DNA of 34,649 nucleotides from Mariprofundaceae bacterium (lineage in GTDB: Bacteria; Pseudomonadota; Zetaproteobacteria; Mariprofundales; Mariprofundaceae): positions 1 to 34,649 of the forward strand of contig JALUXZ010000229.1 in assembly GCA_027018935.1 (NCBI GenBank). The letters run 5' to 3'. Below are positions 32,565-34,649 of this stretch, piece by piece. The position numbers were made by a program, and so were the translations under genes. The notes under the pieces were generated by a model that searched no databases, had not been told where the DNA came from, and saw nothing but the letters and a program-made list of their open reading frames with translations. Position 1 is the first letter of the stretch; the number at the start of each line of letters is the position of its first letter.

Positions 32565-33029
32565 TTAGGGAGCAATGATAACCGATTCGCCAATATCACA
32601 ACGCTCAAAAAGGTGAATAATATCATTGTTTTTCATGCGAATGCAGCCGTGTGAGGCGGGTGTACCAATGTGTTCTTCTTCGTGGGTTCCATGGATATAA
32701 ATGTAGCGTTCATAGCTATCAACATGACCGCGTTTATTGATGCCTGTTTGTGTGCCTGTTAACCATAAAATACGGCTGAGAATCCAGTCTTTATTTGGAT
32801 CATCCGTGCCTTTTTGATAGATGCCTACAGGCTGACGAGCCCGAAAGGCTGTCATGATGGGTGCATGGTTACCAATTTTCTGGCAGATACGGTGTTTGCC
32901 AAGTGGGGTTTGAAAACTTTCCTTTTGATTTCCTGCTCCTTTGCTTGCAGTTGAAACGGGGTAAGTGTGCCAAACACCTGCAATATTGCGGTGATAAAGC
33001 CTTTGCTTGGTAATGGAAATACGAATCAT
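32565..33029 (-). CDS. L,D-transpeptidase catalytic (YkuD) domain protein
   Basis: Protein of about 154 aa consisting almost wholly of a YkuD domain. The catalytic signature is complete: YIHGTHEEEHIG (His113) followed by SHGCIRM with Cys129, His127 and Arg131. Family enzymes make 3-3 crosslinks or attach lipoproteins to peptidoglycan in the periplasm. No signal peptide or transmembrane segment is visible. I chose ATG 33029 (MIRISITKQRLY); the frame extends to an ATG at 33074 but the extra 15 residues are not a signal peptide either. Short YkuD proteins of this sort occur in other proteobacteria, and how they reach the wall, if they do, is unclear. Confidence 0.87.
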   Translation of the reverse strand: MIRISITKQRLYHRNIAGVWHTYPVSTASKGAGNQKESFQTPLGKHRICQKIGNHAPIMTAFRARQPVGIYQKGTDDPNKDWILSRILWLTGTQTGINKRGHVDSYERYIYIHGTHEEEHIGTPASHGCIRMKNNDIIHLFERCDIGESVIIAP

Positions 33030-33099
33030 ACAGCAAGTGTAGCGTGTGTTTTCGCTTGTGCCTGTGTTTTTCACTCCTACAATGCAGCGAATATTATTT

Positions 33100-33274
33100 G
33101 TAACTATTCAGCTCACCACCGATTCGCCCGATACCTGCGTTAGAAAATGCTCACTTACAGCAGTAAGTTGCGCTTTTCTGCCTCGCCTAAAAGCGCCTAC
33201 TGTTGGTGGTCTCGAACAAATCAGCGGCAATCTGAATAGATACGAACCAATTTATAACTATGCTGAATAGTTAC
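33100..33274. mobile_element. MITE-like element 3 (175 bp), 12-bp inverted repeats with 8-bp target duplication
   Basis: The ends are perfect inverted repeats, GTAACTATTCAG (33100-33111) and CTGAATAGTTAC (33263-33274). They are flanked by a perfect 8-base direct repeat, TATTATTT, at 33092-33099 and 33275-33282, which is what a transposition event leaves. Ends starting GTAA plus an 8-base duplication are features of the IS66 family, so an IS66-mobilised non-autonomous element is a reasonable inference. Inside is a hairpin: ACTTAC (33153-33158) with GTAAGT (33163-33168), and an outer AGAAAA/TTTTCT pairing (33142-33147, 33174-33179). It encodes no credible protein. It ends 33 bases before ppa. 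Confidence 0.85.
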
Positions 33275-33307
33275 TATTATTTTTTATTTACTTAAAAGGA
33301 GTCCAGT

Positions 33308-33835
33308 ATGGATGTGAGTAAGATCCCAGCAGGTAATAACCCACCTGAAGACATTAATGTGATTATTGAGGTTCCGCAGCATGCTGACCCTGTGAAATAT
33401 GAGTTAGATAAAGAATCAGGTGCATTTTATGTTGATCGTTTTATGCATACTGCCATGCATTACCCATGCAACTATGGGTTTGTTCCAAACACATTGTCAG
33501 ATGATGGTGATCCTGTGGATGTATTGGTGGCATGTAAATTTTCGTTGATTACTGGTTGTGTGATTCCTTGCCGCCCTGTTGGCGTGTTGATGATGGAAGA
33601 TGAAGCTGGTTTGGATGCCAAGGTGTTGGCAGTGCCTGTAAGTAAGATTAAGCCAATTTATGAAGATGTGACTGATATTGATGGTATGCCAGCATTTTTG
33701 AAAGATCAGGTAAAACATTTCTTTGAGCATTATAAAGATTTGGAAAAAGGTAAATGGGTTAAAGTTCATGATTGGGAAAATGTAGCTGCAGCCAAGAAAG
33801 AAATTATGGATTCGATTGCACGCTATAAAGGCTAA
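33308..33835 (+). CDS. ppa: Soluble inorganic pyrophosphatase (family I)
   Basis: Cytoplasmic Mg2+ enzyme splitting pyrophosphate to drive biosynthesis. At 175 aa it is full length for the bacterial hexameric form. Family motifs are [18 protein letters not shown] (about 21-38), NYGFVPNT (55-62) and the metal-binding [10 protein letters not shown] (65-74); the C-terminal [17 protein letters not shown] is also typical. The ATG is preceded by AAAAGGAG. Because the mobile element ends 33 bases upstream, the promoter must lie in or before that element. A strong terminator follows, then the membrane pyrophosphatase gene. Confidence 0.96.
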   Translation: MDVSKIPAGNNPPEDINVIIEVPQHADPVKYELDKESGAFYVDRFMHTAMHYPCNYGFVPNTLSDDGDPVDVLVACKFSLITGCVIPCRPVGVLMMEDEAGLDAKVLAVPVSKIKPIYEDVTDIDGMPAFLKDQVKHFFEHYKDLEKGKWVKVHDWENVAAAKKEIMDSIARYKG

Positions 33836-33862
33836 GTGTTAATTTTTTGTGATATGTAGAAT

Positions 33863-33897
33863 AAAAAGGTGACTGAGAAATCAGTCGCCTTTTTTTA
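33863..33897 (+). terminator. Rho-independent terminator after ppa
   Basis: A 14-base stem (33863-33876 with 33881-33894) has one G-T pair, a GAAA tetraloop and a trailing T tract. It separates ppa from hppA, so the two pyrophosphatases are probably transcribed separately. Confidence 0.93.
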
Positions 33898-33958
33898 TGT
33901 TTATCATTGATATGCTTAGGGTATTACGCTAGCAAGTATGTTTTCTGGGGAGGAAATA

Positions 33959-34649
33959 ATGATGCAAACAATGATTCCAGTTATTTTAGGTGTGATTGGT
34001 CTGTTGTGCGCCTTTGCATTATATCGCGTTGTTTTAAGTTATGCGACAGGTGAAGGCAAGGCCGTGAGCATTGCCGAGTCTATTCATGTCGGGGCGATGG
34101 TATTTTTAAAACGTGAATATTCAGTTTTAGGTATATTTGTTTTTGTGGTCGCAGTGCTTCTGGCATTGAGTTTGGGAATGAATACCACGATTGCCTTTCT
34201 TGTTGGGGCAGGGTGTTCGGCATTGGCTGGTTATTTTGGCATGTTTGCAGCAACCCGTGCCAATGTTCGTACCACTGAGGCGGCTCATACAAGTGGCACC
34301 GCATCGGCGTTAACTGTCGCCTTTTATGGCGGTTCAATTATGGGCTTGGTTGTAGCCTCCTTGGGACTTTTAGGGCTGGGTACGCTGTACTTATTCTTTG
34401 GCGGCGACCCTGAGACAGCACATGCGATTCATGGCTTTGGTATGGGCGCATCTTTAGTGGCGTTATTCTCTCGCGTGGGTGGCGGTATTTTTACTAAAAG
34501 TGCTGATGTGGGAGCGGATTTAGTGGGTAAAATAGAAGCTGGTATTCCCGAAGACGACCCGCGAAACCCTGGTGTGATTGCTGATAACGTGGGCGATAAT
34601 GTGGGTGATGTTGCAGGTATGGGGTCGGATATTTTTGAATCTTATTGCG
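33959..34649 (+). CDS. hppA: Membrane-bound ion-pumping pyrophosphatase (3' truncated by window)
   Basis: Integral membrane enzyme that uses pyrophosphate hydrolysis to pump H+ (or Na+). The first 230 residues are present, with about five or six hydrophobic helices and the hallmark block: [18 protein letters not shown] (174-191), EDDPRNP (198-204) and DNVGDNVGD (209-217), which bind Mg2+-pyrophosphate. The residues that decide K+ dependence and ion type lie beyond the window. The start is ATG 33959 or the adjacent ATG 33962; GGGGAGG (33947-33953) serves either. It stands after a terminator and needs its own promoter in 33898-33946, where I see no convincing boxes. Confidence 0.95.
   Translation, partial: MMQTMIPVILGVIGLLCAFALYRVVLSYATGEGKAVSIAESIHVGAMVFLKREYSVLGIFVFVVAVLLALSLGMNTTIAFLVGAGCSALAGYFGMFAATRANVRTTEAAHTSGTASALTVAFYGGSIMGLVVASLGLLGLGTLYLFFGGDPETAHAIHGFGMGASLVALFSRVGGGIFTKSADVGADLVGKIEAGIPEDDPRNPGVIADNVGDNVGDVAGMGSDIFESYC

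Noticed and set aside
33046-33270. 74-codon plus-strand frame before ppa
   Set aside because: It coincides with the transposed element 3, including its hairpin; better explained as non-coding.

Overview
The window reads as a stretch of chromosome from a Gram-negative, probably proteobacterial, organism of moderately low GC. It has lipoproteins, Wza/Wzc-type export, MsbA, FtsEX, an AmiC-type amidase, bactofilin and an outer-membrane beta-barrel protein. The gene set would suit an environmental chemolithotroph such as a zetaproteobacterium, but that placement is a guess from gene content and no marker here decides it. No rRNA, tRNA, CRISPR array, prophage or complete insertion sequence was recognised.

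Layout. (1) 1-1485: the 3' part of ftsE, then ftsX. (2) 1496-4577, minus strand: three overlapping genes for an ExeA/PEP-CTERM-type AAA ATPase, a degenerate HD-GYP-like protein and a double cyclic-nucleotide-binding-domain protein. (3) 4829-14880, plus strand, mostly overlapping genes: a very large outer-membrane export lipoprotein (seven-bladed propeller + OmpA-like domain + Wza/SLBB), a Wzc-type tyrosine autokinase, a 63-aa membrane protein, a Wzy/WaaL-type polymerase or ligase, an AMIN-amidase, MsbA and a DUF374 acyltransferase. (4) 14899-18611, minus: argC, a coiled-coil membrane protein, bactofilin, gamma-carbonic anhydrase-like protein, Ppx/GppA. (5) 18677-20682: a minimal isc operon (iscR-iscS-iscA, no iscU) behind a good IscR type-1 site. 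(6) 20758-22614: a double-ACT GcvR-like protein, peptide deformylase, and a small outer-membrane barrel protein with a terminator. (7) 22800-26875, minus: mfd then serB. (8) 26956-28317: mgtE, followed by two abutting inverted-repeat elements (28328-28642). (9) 28694-31217, minus: a 7TM-DISM-type histidine kinase and a NarL-type regulator, divergent from a seven-repeat beta-propeller lipoprotein (31360-32472). (10) 32565-34649: an L,D-transpeptidase, a MITE with a perfect 8-bp target duplication, soluble pyrophosphatase ppa, and the 5' part of the membrane pyrophosphatase hppA.

How it fits together. Regions 2 and 3 look like one functional unit: a secreted polysaccharide export machine with a divergent regulatory trio whose members resemble c-di-GMP, cyclic nucleotide and ATPase modules. 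The same transcript appears to continue into septal amidase and lipid A export genes, tying capsule or exopolysaccharide export to general envelope building. The best candidate for something undescribed is the propeller-OmpA-Wza fusion and its small membrane partner. The second is the set of three non-autonomous mobile elements, one of which sits directly in front of ppa.
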